A stretch of 64,000 bases of DNA from Nakamurella sp040546275 (GTDB taxonomy: Bacteria > Actinomycetota > Actinomycetes > Mycobacteriales > Nakamurellaceae), in assembly GCF_040546275.1 (NCBI RefSeq), contig NZ_JBEPNO010000019.1, positions 1 through 64,000 on the forward strand. Direction: 5' to 3'. The first letter of the stretch is position 1. The number at the start of each line of letters is the position of its first letter. The notes beneath the pieces were generated by a model. The model worked only from the letters and a program-made list of their open reading frames with translations, made no database searches and was not told the origin of the DNA. Positions 26,843 through 35,251 of this stretch are shown piece by piece. A program made the translations under genes and the position numbers.

Positions 26843-27400
26843 ATGGCACTGCTCCCCACCCGTGACGAACAGGTCCCCGGACGGGCCGGATTCGCCGAGT
26901 TGACGATGGCGGACATGCCCAGCATGGAGATCCTCGTCATCGACGGGATCGCAAGCTGGATCTTCTCGCCGGACAACCCCGGCAAGGACTACACCGGCGA
27001 ACACGGTGGCGCGGTGGTGACGCGAGTGCTCGAGGCGGTGCAGGGTGCCTCGAAGTTCAAGCCCGAACTTGTACCGGTCCTGTCGCCGGCGATCACCGAC
27101 ATGCGGGAGCGTGTCCTCGAGGGCATCCACGAGATCTCCGGCACGGCAACCGCTCTGAGTACCTTTGTCATCACGCTGATGCCGGCGGTGATCAGCGAAC
27201 TCGACCGCAGGACCGGCGACCCGGCCAGCCAGCTGTACTGGATCTACTGCTACTGCATCCTGGTGCTCGCCGGCGGGCGCAGTGGCGACCTCGACCAGAA
27301 CCTGATGATCGGCATCATGGCGTCCTTCGACGGTTGGAACGATCTGATGTCGGGCGGTTTCACCCTGCCCTGGCGGGCCGAGGCGCCCAGCCAGGCCTGA
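26843..27400 (+). CDS. Uncharacterised protein at the end of the monooxygenase locus
   Basis: This 185-residue protein I cannot assign. It has no signal peptide. A Cys/Tyr/Trp-rich segment (QLYWIYCYCILVLAGG, about residues 132-147) could be a buried helix. The C-terminus contains MIGIMASFDGWNDLMSGG. The start is an ATG preceded by GGAGG. It is on the same strand as the chaperonin but 269 bases away and beyond a stem-loop, so it may have its own promoter. A link to alkane oxidation is inferred from position only. Confidence 0.7.
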   Translation: MALLPTRDEQVPGRAGFAELTMADMPSMEILVIDGIASWIFSPDNPGKDYTGEHGGAVVTRVLEAVQGASKFKPELVPVLSPAITDMRERVLEGIHEISGTATALSTFVITLMPAVISELDRRTGDPASQLYWIYCYCILVLAGGRSGDLDQNLMIGIMASFDGWNDLMSGGFTLPWRAEAPSQA

Positions 27401-27437
27401 CCGGGCGATCGAGCCCCCCGGTCACCCGTCGAACCGG

Positions 27438-28823
27438 TCAATCAGACTGCGGCACTCGAACTCTCGACGCCAGGACCGCTCCGGTCGCAGCGGCGGCTGC
27501 GGCGATCGCGAACCCGGCCAGGTAGGGCGCCGAGTGCGATCGGTCGACGAGAGCGGCGAAGACGCTGCCCGAGACCGCCAACGTGATCGACTGCAGCAGG
27601 GCGTCGTTCACCTGTAGCGCGGAGCTGTTGCGGCCCTCCTCGTCAGGTGCGGAGAGTTCGAGCGTCAGCACCGACATGGTCGGGTAGGCGATCCCGATGC
27701 CGACACCGGCGATCACCCACGAGCCGTAGACGGTGAACAGCGGGACCGCGCTCCAGACGACGGCGGAGGCCATGGTGATGCCGACGGCGAGCAGGATCAA
27801 TCCGATCCTCAGCATCGGGGCCCGGCGCGCCGCCGAGCTGACCCGGCCCTGCAGGGCGGAACCTGCTGACCAGCCGAGAGCACCGACCGTCAGCACGATC
27901 CCGGCGCCGGCCGGCGACAGTCCGCGCTCGCGCGAGAGCAGGAGCGGCAGGAAGACCTCGGCACCGGTGAACGCAGCAGAGGTCAAGCCCCGCAACAGGA
28001 TCACCGTGGGGAGGCCGCGTCCGCTCCGATAGGTCCGTCGCGGCAGCAGGCGGGGGACCGAGACGACCAGCAGGACGAGCGAGACGATCGTCATCGGAAC
28101 GGCCACCGCGACCTTGGTCTGGCCGGCGACGGAGAGCAGGCAGGCGGCCAACCCGGCCACGGCCGCGAACAGGCCCTTGGTGACCCCCTCGCGAACCGTC
28201 GTCGACGGGTCCGCGGTGTGGGTCCGGTCAGCGAGGAGGCGCCGGCACGGCCCCCACCCGACGACCGCGGCGGCGACCGCGATGAACGGCACGCTCAGGA
28301 AGACCCACCGCCAGCCGGCGTGCACGACCAGGAACCCGGCGACGGCTGGGCCGAGCAGGGCAGGGAGGATCCACGCGGCAGCGAAGGCGGAGAAGATTCT
28401 CGGTCGGGTTTTCTCCGGGTAGGTTCGGGCGACGACCACGTAGATGGCCACCGACGTCAACCCGGTGCCGAGGCCCTGCAGCGCCCGACCACCGATGAGC
28501 ATGGGCATGGTGGGGGCGGTCCCGGCGACGAGCAGGCCGGCCACGAACAGCAGCCAGCCGAGGGCAAGTGCACCGACCGGGCCGCGCCGATCGCTCCAGC
28601 TGCCGGCGGTCACCATCCCGACGATGGCGGTGGCGGCCGGAACTCCGAACGCCAGGGCGTAGCTGCTCAAGCCGCCGAGGGCCTTCGCCACCGTCGGCAT
28701 CGCCGTCGACACCGCCACGGCCTCGAACGCCTGGACCGCGACCAGGGTGACGGCGGCGATCGTCACCGTGCGGAGGCCAGGGGAGAAGATCCCCACCTCG
28801 GGAGTCGTGGTTGTGGTCATCAT
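27438..28823 (-). CDS. Major facilitator superfamily exporter
   Basis: This 461-residue protein has about twelve or more hydrophobic segments and the MFS motif GSWSDRRGPVGAL between segments two and three. The segment ALQGLGTGLTSVAIYVV resembles drug/proton antiporters of the DHA2 type. Substrate is unknown. Its promoter region holds a perfect 14-bp palindrome. It converges with the preceding plus-strand gene, 37 bases apart. A second ATG one codon in is an equally good start. Confidence 0.85.
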   Translation of the reverse strand: MMTTTTTPEVGIFSPGLRTVTIAAVTLVAVQAFEAVAVSTAMPTVAKALGGLSSYALAFGVPAATAIVGMVTAGSWSDRRGPVGALALGWLLFVAGLLVAGTAPTMPMLIGGRALQGLGTGLTSVAIYVVVARTYPEKTRPRIFSAFAAAWILPALLGPAVAGFLVVHAGWRWVFLSVPFIAVAAAVVGWGPCRRLLADRTHTADPSTTVREGVTKGLFAAVAGLAACLLSVAGQTKVAVAVPMTIVSLVLLVVSVPRLLPRRTYRSGRGLPTVILLRGLTSAAFTGAEVFLPLLLSRERGLSPAGAGIVLTVGALGWSAGSALQGRVSSAARRAPMLRIGLILLAVGITMASAVVWSAVPLFTVYGSWVIAGVGIGIAYPTMSVLTLELSAPDEEGRNSSALQVNDALLQSITLAVSGSVFAALVDRSHSAPYLAGFAIAAAAAATGAVLASRVRVPQSD

Positions 28824-28840
28824 TCCTGCACGTTACGAGT

Positions 28841-28854
28841 TGAAGTGCACTTCA
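28841..28854. promoter_or_regulatory. 14-bp perfect palindrome upstream of the MFS gene
   Basis: TGAAGTGCACTTCA lies 18 bases upstream of the exporter start. Size and place fit an operator for a small dimeric repressor such as a MarR- or TetR-type protein, but no such gene is adjacent. Confidence 0.5.
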
Positions 28855-28856
28855 GG

Positions 28857-29594
28857 TCAAAGCCGTTCGGCGCGGAAGCTTTCGGTGAGGTAGGGCATCT
28901 CGATGGACTCGTGGCCGGCCAGGTCGGGATGGGTGGTGACCAGATCGCGGACGCCGTCCAGAAGGGCGGCCCGTTCCTGATCCGTCGCGGTGATCACGTA
29001 GCTCCGGGAAGCAACCATGTCGAGCAGATCCTGCCCTGTCATCCGGTGCTGCCAGCACACCTCGAAGCGCTCGACGGGGCCGAACAGGTCGCCCAGCTCC
29101 TTGATGCCCATCGATTCCGACGTGCCGCCCGCCGGACGCAGCACCCGGCCCAGCTCCTCGACCCAGCCGACCCGCTCGTCCCGGAGGTTCCACACCAGAC
29201 CGAGGCGGCCGCCCGGCCGCAGGACCCGTGCCACCTCGGGCAGGGCTCGCTCCGGTTGCACCCAGTGCCAGGCCTGCGCGACCAGGATGCAGTCTGCGCT
29301 GCTGTCGGCCAGCGGCAGGTCCTCGGCTGTGCCGAGGTGGGCCGGGACGCCGGGCAGCGCCAGGACGAGTTGGGCGAGCATGTTCTCGGACGGTTCGACG
29401 GCAGTCACGTCGAGACCCCGCTCGAGGAGCCGCCGGGTCAGCTTGCCGGTACCGGCACCGAGATCGACCACTTGACGGGCATTCTCGGGTAGGAGCCAGT
29501 CGACGGCCTCGGCCGGATAGGACGGACGACCCCGCTCGTAGGCCTCCGCAGCCCGGCCGAAGGAGGCTGCGTTCTCCTGTAGCTTCTCGTCCAC
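28857..29594 (-). CDS. Class I SAM-dependent methyltransferase
   Basis: This 245-residue protein has the SAM-binding motif VVDLGAGTGKLTRRLLERG near residue 40, the acidic loop AVEPSENM, and ADSSADCILVAQAWHW followed by EVARVLRPGGRLGLVWN. It resembles the UbiE/Methyltransf_11 group of small-molecule methyltransferases. The substrate is unknown. It lies upstream of the MFS gene on the same strand with a 33-base gap that holds the palindrome. Confidence 0.88.
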   Translation of the reverse strand: MDEKLQENAASFGRAAEAYERGRPSYPAEAVDWLLPENARQVVDLGAGTGKLTRRLLERGLDVTAVEPSENMLAQLVLALPGVPAHLGTAEDLPLADSSADCILVAQAWHWVQPERALPEVARVLRPGGRLGLVWNLRDERVGWVEELGRVLRPAGGTSESMGIKELGDLFGPVERFEVCWQHRMTGQDLLDMVASRSYVITATDQERAALLDGVRDLVTTHPDLAGHESIEMPYLTESFRAERL

Positions 29595-29721
29595 GATGTC
29601 AGTCTGCCCGAAGCCGCGAGCAGCCAGCGGGACCAGGACCGTCTTGGCAAGGTCGGCCTGGTCCTGGCAACGGCCTCGGCCTTGCGAGGTAGCAGCAAGC
29701 CTTGCGAGGTGGTCGGTCCGC

Positions 29722-29830
29722 GCAGGCTGGGCGTTCGAGAGGTTCTCAGCTACTTGGTATGCCGATAGAACGCATCTTGCAGGCTGGGCGGTCGAAAACC
29801 GGCCAAGCTACTTGGTGTGCCGATAGAAGG
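29722..29830. repeat. 57/58-bp tandem duplication of a gene 3' end
   Basis: GCAGGCTGGGCG...GCTACTTGGTATGCCGATAGAA (from 29722) is repeated as GCAGGCTGGGCG...GCTACTTGGTGTGCCGATAGAA (from 29779). The second copy includes the last codons and stop (FYRHTK) of the choline dehydrogenase gene; the first is a downstream echo. The middle parts differ. Confidence 0.8.
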
Positions 29831-31484
29831 GCGCGTCGGAAGGGGCGAGGGGTGCGCGGCCGAGGATCAGGTCCGCGGCCTTCTCGGCCAGCATCATCAC
29901 GGGCGCGTAGATGTTGCCGTTGGTCACGTACGGCATGACGGATGCGTCGACGACCCGCAGACCCTGGGTGCCGTGCACGCGCAGAGTAGCCGGATCGACA
30001 ACGGCGAACGGGTCGGATTCGGGTCCCAACTTCGCCGTGCAGGACGGGTGGAGCGCGGTCTCGGCGTCGGCGGCCACCCATTCCAGGATCTCCTCGTCGG
30101 TGGAAACCGAGGGGCCGGGCGAGGTTTCACCGCCATTGAACGGGGCCATCGCACTCTGGCCCAGGATGTCGCGGGCGACACGGATGGATTCCACCCACTC
30201 CCGGCGGTCCTGGTCGGTGGACAGGTAGTTGAACCGCAGCGCCGGGTGCTTGCGCGGATCGGTCGAGGTGATCTTCAAGGTCCCGCGCGCATCGGAGTAC
30301 ATCGGGCCGACGTGCACCTGGTAGCCGTGTCCGGTGCGCTTCACCTCGGACGACACCGAACCGTCGTACCGCACGGCGATCGGCAGGAAGTGGAACATCA
30401 GGTTGGGGTAGGCGACCTCGTCGTTCGACCGGACGAAACCTCCGCCCTCGAAGTGGTTGGTGGCCGCCGGGCCCTTCCGGGCCAGGATCCACTCCAGCCC
30501 GATGAACGGCTGGCGCCATTTGTCGAGATAGGGCTGCATGGTCACGGGTTCCGTGCAGGCGTACTGGATGTAGACCTCGAGGTGATCCTGCAGGTTCGCG
30601 CCGACGCCGGGCAGGTCGACCACGCTCCGGATCCCCAACTGCCGCAGCTCCTCAGCGTTGCCGATGCCCGAGAGCTGCAGCAGCTGCGGGGAATTGATCG
30701 CTCCGCCGCAGAGGATCACCTCGCCGGCCGTCGCCGTGTGGTTCCGGCCGTTCCGCCGATATTCAACGCCGGTGGCGCGGGTGCCGGAGAAGGTGATCCC
30801 GGTGGCAAGGGCCCTCGTCAGGACGGTCAGGTTCTTGCGGCCCATCGCGGGCCGCAGATAGGCGCGGGACGCCGAGAGTCGGCGCCCCTTGTGCACATTC
30901 CGGTCGAAGGGCGCGAAACCCTCCTGACGGAAGCCGTTCACGTCGTCAGTCAGCGGGTAACCGGCCTGGACCGCGGCATCGAAGAACGCACCGAACAGTG
31001 GATTGGTGGCCGGCCCGCGCTCCAGGACAAGGGGGCCGCCGCGACCGCGCTGGACGTCGTCCCGGTCGGCGGCCAGACAATTTTCCATCCGCCGGAAGTA
31101 CGGCAGGCAGTGTGCCCAGTCCCATTCGGACATACCCGCGTCGGCGCCCCAGCGCTCGTAGTCGAGCGGGTTGCCGCGCTGGAAGATCATCCCGTTGATC
31201 GAGCTGGACCCACCGAGCACCTTGCCCCGCGCATGCGCGATCCGACGGCCGTTCATGTGGGGTTCTGGCTCGGACTCGTACCGCCAGTCGTAGAAGCGGC
31301 TGCCGCTGGGAAATGTCAGAGCGGCCGGCATCTGGATGAAGAGGTCCCACGGGTAGTCGCTCCGGCCCGCCTCCAGGACCAGGACGGTGGAGTTGCCGTC
31401 GGCCGAGAGTCGGTCGGCCAGCACCGATCCCGCGCTGCCGCCGCCGACGATGACGTAGTCGTAGGTGTTGCTGGAAGAGGTCAC
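29808..31484 (-). CDS. betA: Choline dehydrogenase-like GMC oxidoreductase
   Basis: This 558-residue flavoenzyme probably oxidises choline to betaine aldehyde. The FAD motif is YVIVGGGSAGSVLADRLS, and the GMC signatures are GKVLGGSSSINGMIFQRGN and GAINSPQLLQLSGIG. The C-terminal active-site pair is HPSCTAKLG and VTNGNIYAPVMMLAEKAAD. BetA-type length and the SSSINGM segment favour choline over other alcohols. It is divergent from an IclR regulator, and the gap between them has three direct repeats. Alternative alcohol substrates cannot be excluded. Confidence 0.88.
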   Translation of the reverse strand: MTSSSNTYDYVIVGGGSAGSVLADRLSADGNSTVLVLEAGRSDYPWDLFIQMPAALTFPSGSRFYDWRYESEPEPHMNGRRIAHARGKVLGGSSSINGMIFQRGNPLDYERWGADAGMSEWDWAHCLPYFRRMENCLAADRDDVQRGRGGPLVLERGPATNPLFGAFFDAAVQAGYPLTDDVNGFRQEGFAPFDRNVHKGRRLSASRAYLRPAMGRKNLTVLTRALATGITFSGTRATGVEYRRNGRNHTATAGEVILCGGAINSPQLLQLSGIGNAEELRQLGIRSVVDLPGVGANLQDHLEVYIQYACTEPVTMQPYLDKWRQPFIGLEWILARKGPAATNHFEGGGFVRSNDEVAYPNLMFHFLPIAVRYDGSVSSEVKRTGHGYQVHVGPMYSDARGTLKITSTDPRKHPALRFNYLSTDQDRREWVESIRVARDILGQSAMAPFNGGETSPGPSVSTDEEILEWVAADAETALHPSCTAKLGPESDPFAVVDPATLRVHGTQGLRVVDASVMPYVTNGNIYAPVMMLAEKAADLILGRAPLAPSDAPFYRHTK

Positions 31485-31504
31485 GGTGTGCAGGGCTCCT
31501 CGTG

Positions 31505-31555
31505 GTCAGGATGCAGGAAAGTCAGGATGCCGGAAAGCAGGTCAGGATGCAGAAA
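31505..31555. promoter_or_regulatory. Three direct repeats in the betA/iclR divergent promoter
   Basis: GTCAGGATGCAGGAAA (31505-31520), GTCAGGATGCCGGAAA (31521-31536) and GTCAGGATGCAGAAA (31541-31555) follow each other, the last after a 4-base gap. They lie 21 bases upstream of the choline dehydrogenase start and 39 bases upstream of the IclR start, the expected place for binding sites of that IclR protein. Confidence 0.55.
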
Positions 31556-31593
31556 GTACTGACGTGGGTGCGTCCAGCGCCTAGGGTTGCGTC

Positions 31594-32391
31594 ATGGGCA
31601 ACATCGAGTCGGGTCCGGGTGAGCCGACGGTCACCGGGCCGGCCAGCGCGGTGCAGTCGGTCGACCGGGCGATCACGGCGTTGGAATTCCTGGCCCGACG
31701 GGGCGAAGCCGGGGTGTCCGAGGTGGCAGCGGCCATCGGCGTGCACAAGTCGACCGCCTCCCGGCTGCTCGGTGCGCTGCAGAGCCGCGGTCTGATCGAG
31801 ATCGCCGGCGACCGAGGCCGTTACCGGCTCGGCTACGGGATTCTCCGGCTGGCCGGCGCGATGGGCGGTCGCCTTGATGTCACCAGCCAGGGCCGAGAGG
31901 TCTGCGAGGAACTCGCGCAGGAGCTGGGCGAGACGGTCAACATCGCTGTGCTGCAGGGTGATTCGGTCATCAACGTCTACCAGGCCCACGGTGGAGGGGC
32001 TATCTCGGTCAACAACTGGGTCGGCCGGCCGACGCCACTGCACGCGACCTCGTCCGGCAAGGTACTGCTGGCCTACCTGGCGAAATCGTTGCAGGACAGG
32101 CTGATCGACTCCGGGCTGACCCGGTTCACACCGGCCACCGTCACTGACGGGCGCGCCCTGCGGCGACAGCTCGGCCTGGTGCACGTCGACGGTTACGCCG
32201 TCACGGCCGGCGAGTTCGAAACGGGCCTGAATGCTGTCGCGGCGCCGGTTTTCGGGACCGCGTCGGTCATCGCCGCCGTTTCCGTGTCGGGCCCGGCCTA
32301 CCGACTGCCCGCGGCCGAGCTCGCCGGTACGGCGAAGGCTGTGGTGGCCGCCTCGGCCCGGATCAGCGAACGGATGGGTCACCTCGGCTGA
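31594..32391 (+). CDS. IclR-family transcriptional regulator
   Basis: This 265-residue protein has a winged helix (VSEVAAAIGVHKSTASRLLGALQSRGL) and an IclR effector domain (GETVNIAVLQGDSVINVYQ, HATSSGKVLLAYL, VSVSGPAYRLP). It is a paralogue of the regulator at 15765, sharing HKSTASRLLG and the AVQSVDRA/SVQSVDRA lead-in. It is divergent from choline dehydrogenase, so choline or betaine control is likely. It converges with the Rieske oxygenase gene. Confidence 0.9.
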   Translation: MGNIESGPGEPTVTGPASAVQSVDRAITALEFLARRGEAGVSEVAAAIGVHKSTASRLLGALQSRGLIEIAGDRGRYRLGYGILRLAGAMGGRLDVTSQGREVCEELAQELGETVNIAVLQGDSVINVYQAHGGGAISVNNWVGRPTPLHATSSGKVLLAYLAKSLQDRLIDSGLTRFTPATVTDGRALRRQLGLVHVDGYAVTAGEFETGLNAVAAPVFGTASVIAAVSVSGPAYRLPAAELAGTAKAVVAASARISERMGHLG

Positions 32392-32442
32392 GCGTCGCCC
32401 CACCAGGCGCGGTCGTCGACTTCGGCGGCAGATGGCCACCTC

Positions 32443-33564
32443 TCAGGCCTGGATCTTGCTCTGGAGCCACTCGTGGAAGAGGCCGATGTGGTGCTCGCTG
32501 GGGACCAGCACCCCGCCGTCGCGGTACACCCGCGAGGACATGGCCGGCTGGCAACGTTCGCAGGCATCGAAGTCCTGACGGTTCACCCGATCGAACAATT
32601 CCACCGACTTGGTGACGTCCTTGCCCTGCTCGACCACGCTGGGCAGGTAGAGCCAGTCGCACTCGACGATCGTCCGGTCGGCCGCCATCGGGTACATGCG
32701 GTGGAAGATGATGTGGTCCGGCACCATGTTGACGAAGACCTGCGGCTTGATGGTGATCGCGTAGTACTTGCGCTCCTGATCGGGGTCGATCGAGGGAATC
32801 TCGTCGAGGCCCTCGGAGCCGTCGATGGTGAAACCCTTGATGTCGTCACCGAACGCGGCTCCGTGGTTGACGAAGAACTGCGCCGCCAGGCCGTCGGCGA
32901 ACTCCGGGAGCACCTCGGTCAGTTCGGGGTGGATGGTCGCGCAGTGGTAGCACTCCATGAAGTTCTCGACGATCAGCTTCCAGTTCGCCTTCACGTCGTA
33001 GACGATCCGCCGTCCGATCGCGAGCTTCTGGACCTCGTAGTGATCGAGATTGGTCAGTTCACCCAACCGGTCCACTACCTCCTGCAGGACGGTCGCCTCG
33101 AACGACGGAGGTTCGTCCGCCAGGCTGACCCAGACGTACCCGAGCCATTCGCGCAGATGCACCTTCTTCAGGCCGTATTCGTCGCGGTCCACGTCCGGCA
33201 TCCTGGTGAGATTCGGTGCGGCGATGAGCTTTCCGTCGAGGTCGTAGGTCCAGGCGTGGTACGGGCACTGGAATGCCCGGCCGACGTCGCCGGCGTCCTC
33301 CATGCACAACCTGATCCCGCGGTGACGGCAGATGTTGAAGAACGCCCGCACCTCGCCTCTGCGGCTCCGCGAGATGATGATCGACTCGGTACCGACCTGC
33401 ACCGTCCGGAACGTGCCGGGTGTGGGGACGTCAGAGGCGCGGATCGCGCAGAACCACATGTCCTCGAAGATCTTCGCCTGCTCGAGGGCGAAGATCTGCG
33501 GGTCCGTGTAGAAGTGCCCGGGCAGAGTCGAGATCAGCGACTCGGGCAGTTCGGTGGTGGTCAT
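32443..33564 (-). CDS. Rieske oxygenase, probable glycine betaine demethylase
   Basis: This 373-residue oxygenase subunit probably demethylates glycine betaine to dimethylglycine plus formaldehyde. The Rieske cluster ligands are C79, H81, C100 and H103 (CRHRG, CPYHAW). The mononuclear iron region is visible as ENFMECYHCATIHPEL. Overall it resembles the GbcA/choline monooxygenase branch. It lies next to genes for a ferredoxin reductase and a Rieske ferredoxin, and the island supplies betaine and consumes dimethylglycine. I chose ATG 33564; an upstream ATG at 33597 is possible. Choline or stachydrine-like substrates are alternatives. Confidence 0.82.
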   Translation of the reverse strand: MTTTELPESLISTLPGHFYTDPQIFALEQAKIFEDMWFCAIRASDVPTPGTFRTVQVGTESIIISRSRRGEVRAFFNICRHRGIRLCMEDAGDVGRAFQCPYHAWTYDLDGKLIAAPNLTRMPDVDRDEYGLKKVHLREWLGYVWVSLADEPPSFEATVLQEVVDRLGELTNLDHYEVQKLAIGRRIVYDVKANWKLIVENFMECYHCATIHPELTEVLPEFADGLAAQFFVNHGAAFGDDIKGFTIDGSEGLDEIPSIDPDQERKYYAITIKPQVFVNMVPDHIIFHRMYPMAADRTIVECDWLYLPSVVEQGKDVTKSVELFDRVNRQDFDACERCQPAMSSRVYRDGGVLVPSEHHIGLFHEWLQSKIQA

Positions 33565-33651
33565 GGAATTCACCTTCGCGTCGCGGCGGGCATGCACGGC
33601 GGGTACTGCACAACGGCGGTTGCTGCATCAAGGTGTTGACTGCACTGAAAG

Positions 33652-33687
33652 GTTGCGCTGGGCGCAACGCGTTCTACAGGATGCAAC
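33652..33687. promoter_or_regulatory. Tandem GTTGC-N7-GCAAC operators, Rieske oxygenase promoter
   Basis: GTTGCGCTGGGCGCAAC (33652-33668) is the most symmetric copy in the window, with 7-bp arms. GTTCTACAGGATGCAAC (33671-33687) follows with 19 bp between centres. They lie 88 bases upstream of the oxygenase start, between it and the end of the reductase gene, so the oxygenase has its own controlled promoter. Confidence 0.65.
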
Positions 33688-33719
33688 AGCCTCAGTTTCC
33701 TGCCGGTCCGGGCGAACTG

Positions 33720-34910
33720 TCAAGGTGTTGTCGCCCTGGCCGGTGAGGAGAGCTGTTTCCGCCATCTGGTGAACAGCTTCGGCTGGTTCATCCCGAGGAC
33801 TGCCACCGGGATGCCGTCCCGTCGGTAGACGACCAGCAAATCGTCCGTCTCGGCGCTTCCGGCCTCGATGGTGACCTCCTCGTCACCCTCCCGGCGGCCG
33901 GTGAACTGGATCTTGACCCCGTATTGATCTGACCAGAAGTAGGGCGGACGTAGGGGAGTCGGCGAAGGAGGCAGTCCCAGCATCGAGGCGACCATCACCG
34001 CCGGACGGTCGCGCGAGTCGGTCCAGTGCTCGATGCGGTGGTGCCGGCCCCGTACGTCGTCGAACCACGCCGAGCAGTCGCCCACCGCGTAGACACCGGG
34101 AGCCGAGGTGGCGCCGACCGCGTCGCAGACCACGCCGCCGCCCGGGTTCGGTGCGGACAGGTCCAGCCCGGAACCGGCCAGCCAATCGATGGCCGGGAGG
34201 GCGCCGATGCCGGCCACCACCACGTCGGCCGGGACCTCGGTGCCGTCGGCCAGCAGTACTCCCGTCACGCGGTCGGCGCCGAGTAGTCCCGCGACCGCCA
34301 CCCCGCACAGCAGTCGGACTCCGTTCCGGGCGTGCAGTCCGGCGACGACGAGTCCCATCTCGGGCCCGAGGGGGCCGGCCAGCGGTGTGGGGGCAGCCTC
34401 GATGACCGTGACGTCGATGCCGAGAGCTTTGGCGGTGGAAGCGATCTCGGCGCCGATGAAGCCGGCTCCGATCACCGCGAGTCGGACGCCGGCCTGCAGT
34501 TCGGCCTTGAGTGCAACCGCATCGGCCAGGGTGCGGACCGTGTGGACCCCGGCCGGAGCCCCTGGCATTCGCCGGGCTGTCGAGCCCGTGGCGACGACCA
34601 CGGCGTCCGCGGTGACGGTCCGGCCGTCCGCGAGCCGCACGGTGTGCGTCTTCGGGTCGAGGGCGATCGCTCGGACGCCCAGGATCCACTCCGCGTCCAG
34701 GGCCTCGTCGTCCAGTTCGAGTGCCAGGTCGACCTCGGTGGTACCGCCGGAGAGGAACTCCTTCGACAACGGCGGGCGATCGTACGGACGGACGTCCTCG
34801 TCGCCGATCATCGTGATCACTCCGGTGAAACCCATTCGCCGCAGGGCTTTCGCAGTCGCGTGCCCGGCCAGGCTGGCGCCGACGACGGTGACCGACGTCA
34901 GGTCGGGCAT
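33720..34910 (-). CDS. FAD-dependent ferredoxin reductase
   Basis: This 396-residue BphA4/RhcR-type reductase would pass electrons from NAD(P)H to the Rieske ferredoxin encoded just before it. The FAD motif is VTVVGASLAGHATAKALR, the NAD motif is LAVIGAGFIGAEIASTAKALG, and the second FAD contact is GVYAVGDCSAWFD. RPYDRPPLSKEFL is typical of the family. Its start overlaps the ferredoxin stop by one base (TGATG), so the pair is translationally coupled. Confidence 0.9.
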   Translation of the reverse strand: MPDLTSVTVVGASLAGHATAKALRRMGFTGVITMIGDEDVRPYDRPPLSKEFLSGGTTEVDLALELDDEALDAEWILGVRAIALDPKTHTVRLADGRTVTADAVVVATGSTARRMPGAPAGVHTVRTLADAVALKAELQAGVRLAVIGAGFIGAEIASTAKALGIDVTVIEAAPTPLAGPLGPEMGLVVAGLHARNGVRLLCGVAVAGLLGADRVTGVLLADGTEVPADVVVAGIGALPAIDWLAGSGLDLSAPNPGGGVVCDAVGATSAPGVYAVGDCSAWFDDVRGRHHRIEHWTDSRDRPAVMVASMLGLPPSPTPLRPPYFWSDQYGVKIQFTGRREGDEEVTIEAGSAETDDLLVVYRRDGIPVAVLGMNQPKLFTRWRKQLSSPARATTP

Positions 34911-35251
34911 CAGGCGGTGACGCCGGGCGGGAGGTTCGGCGTCTGGTCGGACAGCGTGACGTAGATGTCGCCGTCGGTGATCGTGACGGCGTGCGTCCGG
35001 ACCCCCTGCTTGGCCGGCGGGGCGTCCACCTCGCCGGTCCGCAGGTCGAATTTGGAGGCGTGCAGCGGGCACTCGATCTCGCAGCCGTCCAACCACCCGT
35101 CGGCCAGCGAGGCATCCTGATGGGTACAGGTGTCGTCGATGGCGAACACCTCGCCGTCATCGGTGTGGAACACCGCGATCGGCGGCGACACCTCATCGAC
35201 CCGGAGGGCTTCGCCGGCGGGTAGTTCGGCGAGCGGGCAGATGCGCAGCAC
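34910..35251 (-). CDS. Rieske-type ferredoxin
   Basis: This 113-residue 2Fe-2S ferredoxin has ligands C42, H44, C61 and H64 (CTHQ and CPLH). It is of the small BphF/NirD-like type and would link the reductase to the Rieske oxygenase, giving a three-component demethylase. I chose GTG 35251 because AGAGGAAG lies just upstream; an earlier start would run into the operator. It is the first gene of the ferredoxin-reductase pair. Confidence 0.88.
   Translation of the reverse strand: MLRICPLAELPAGEALRVDEVSPPIAVFHTDDGEVFAIDDTCTHQDASLADGWLDGCEIECPLHASKFDLRTGEVDAPPAKQGVRTHAVTITDGDIYVTLSDQTPNLPPGVTA

Noticed and set aside
33633..33649. A third GTTGC-type site 19 bp before the pair at 33652
   Set aside because: GTGTTGACTGCACTGAA at the predicted place lacks both half-sites.
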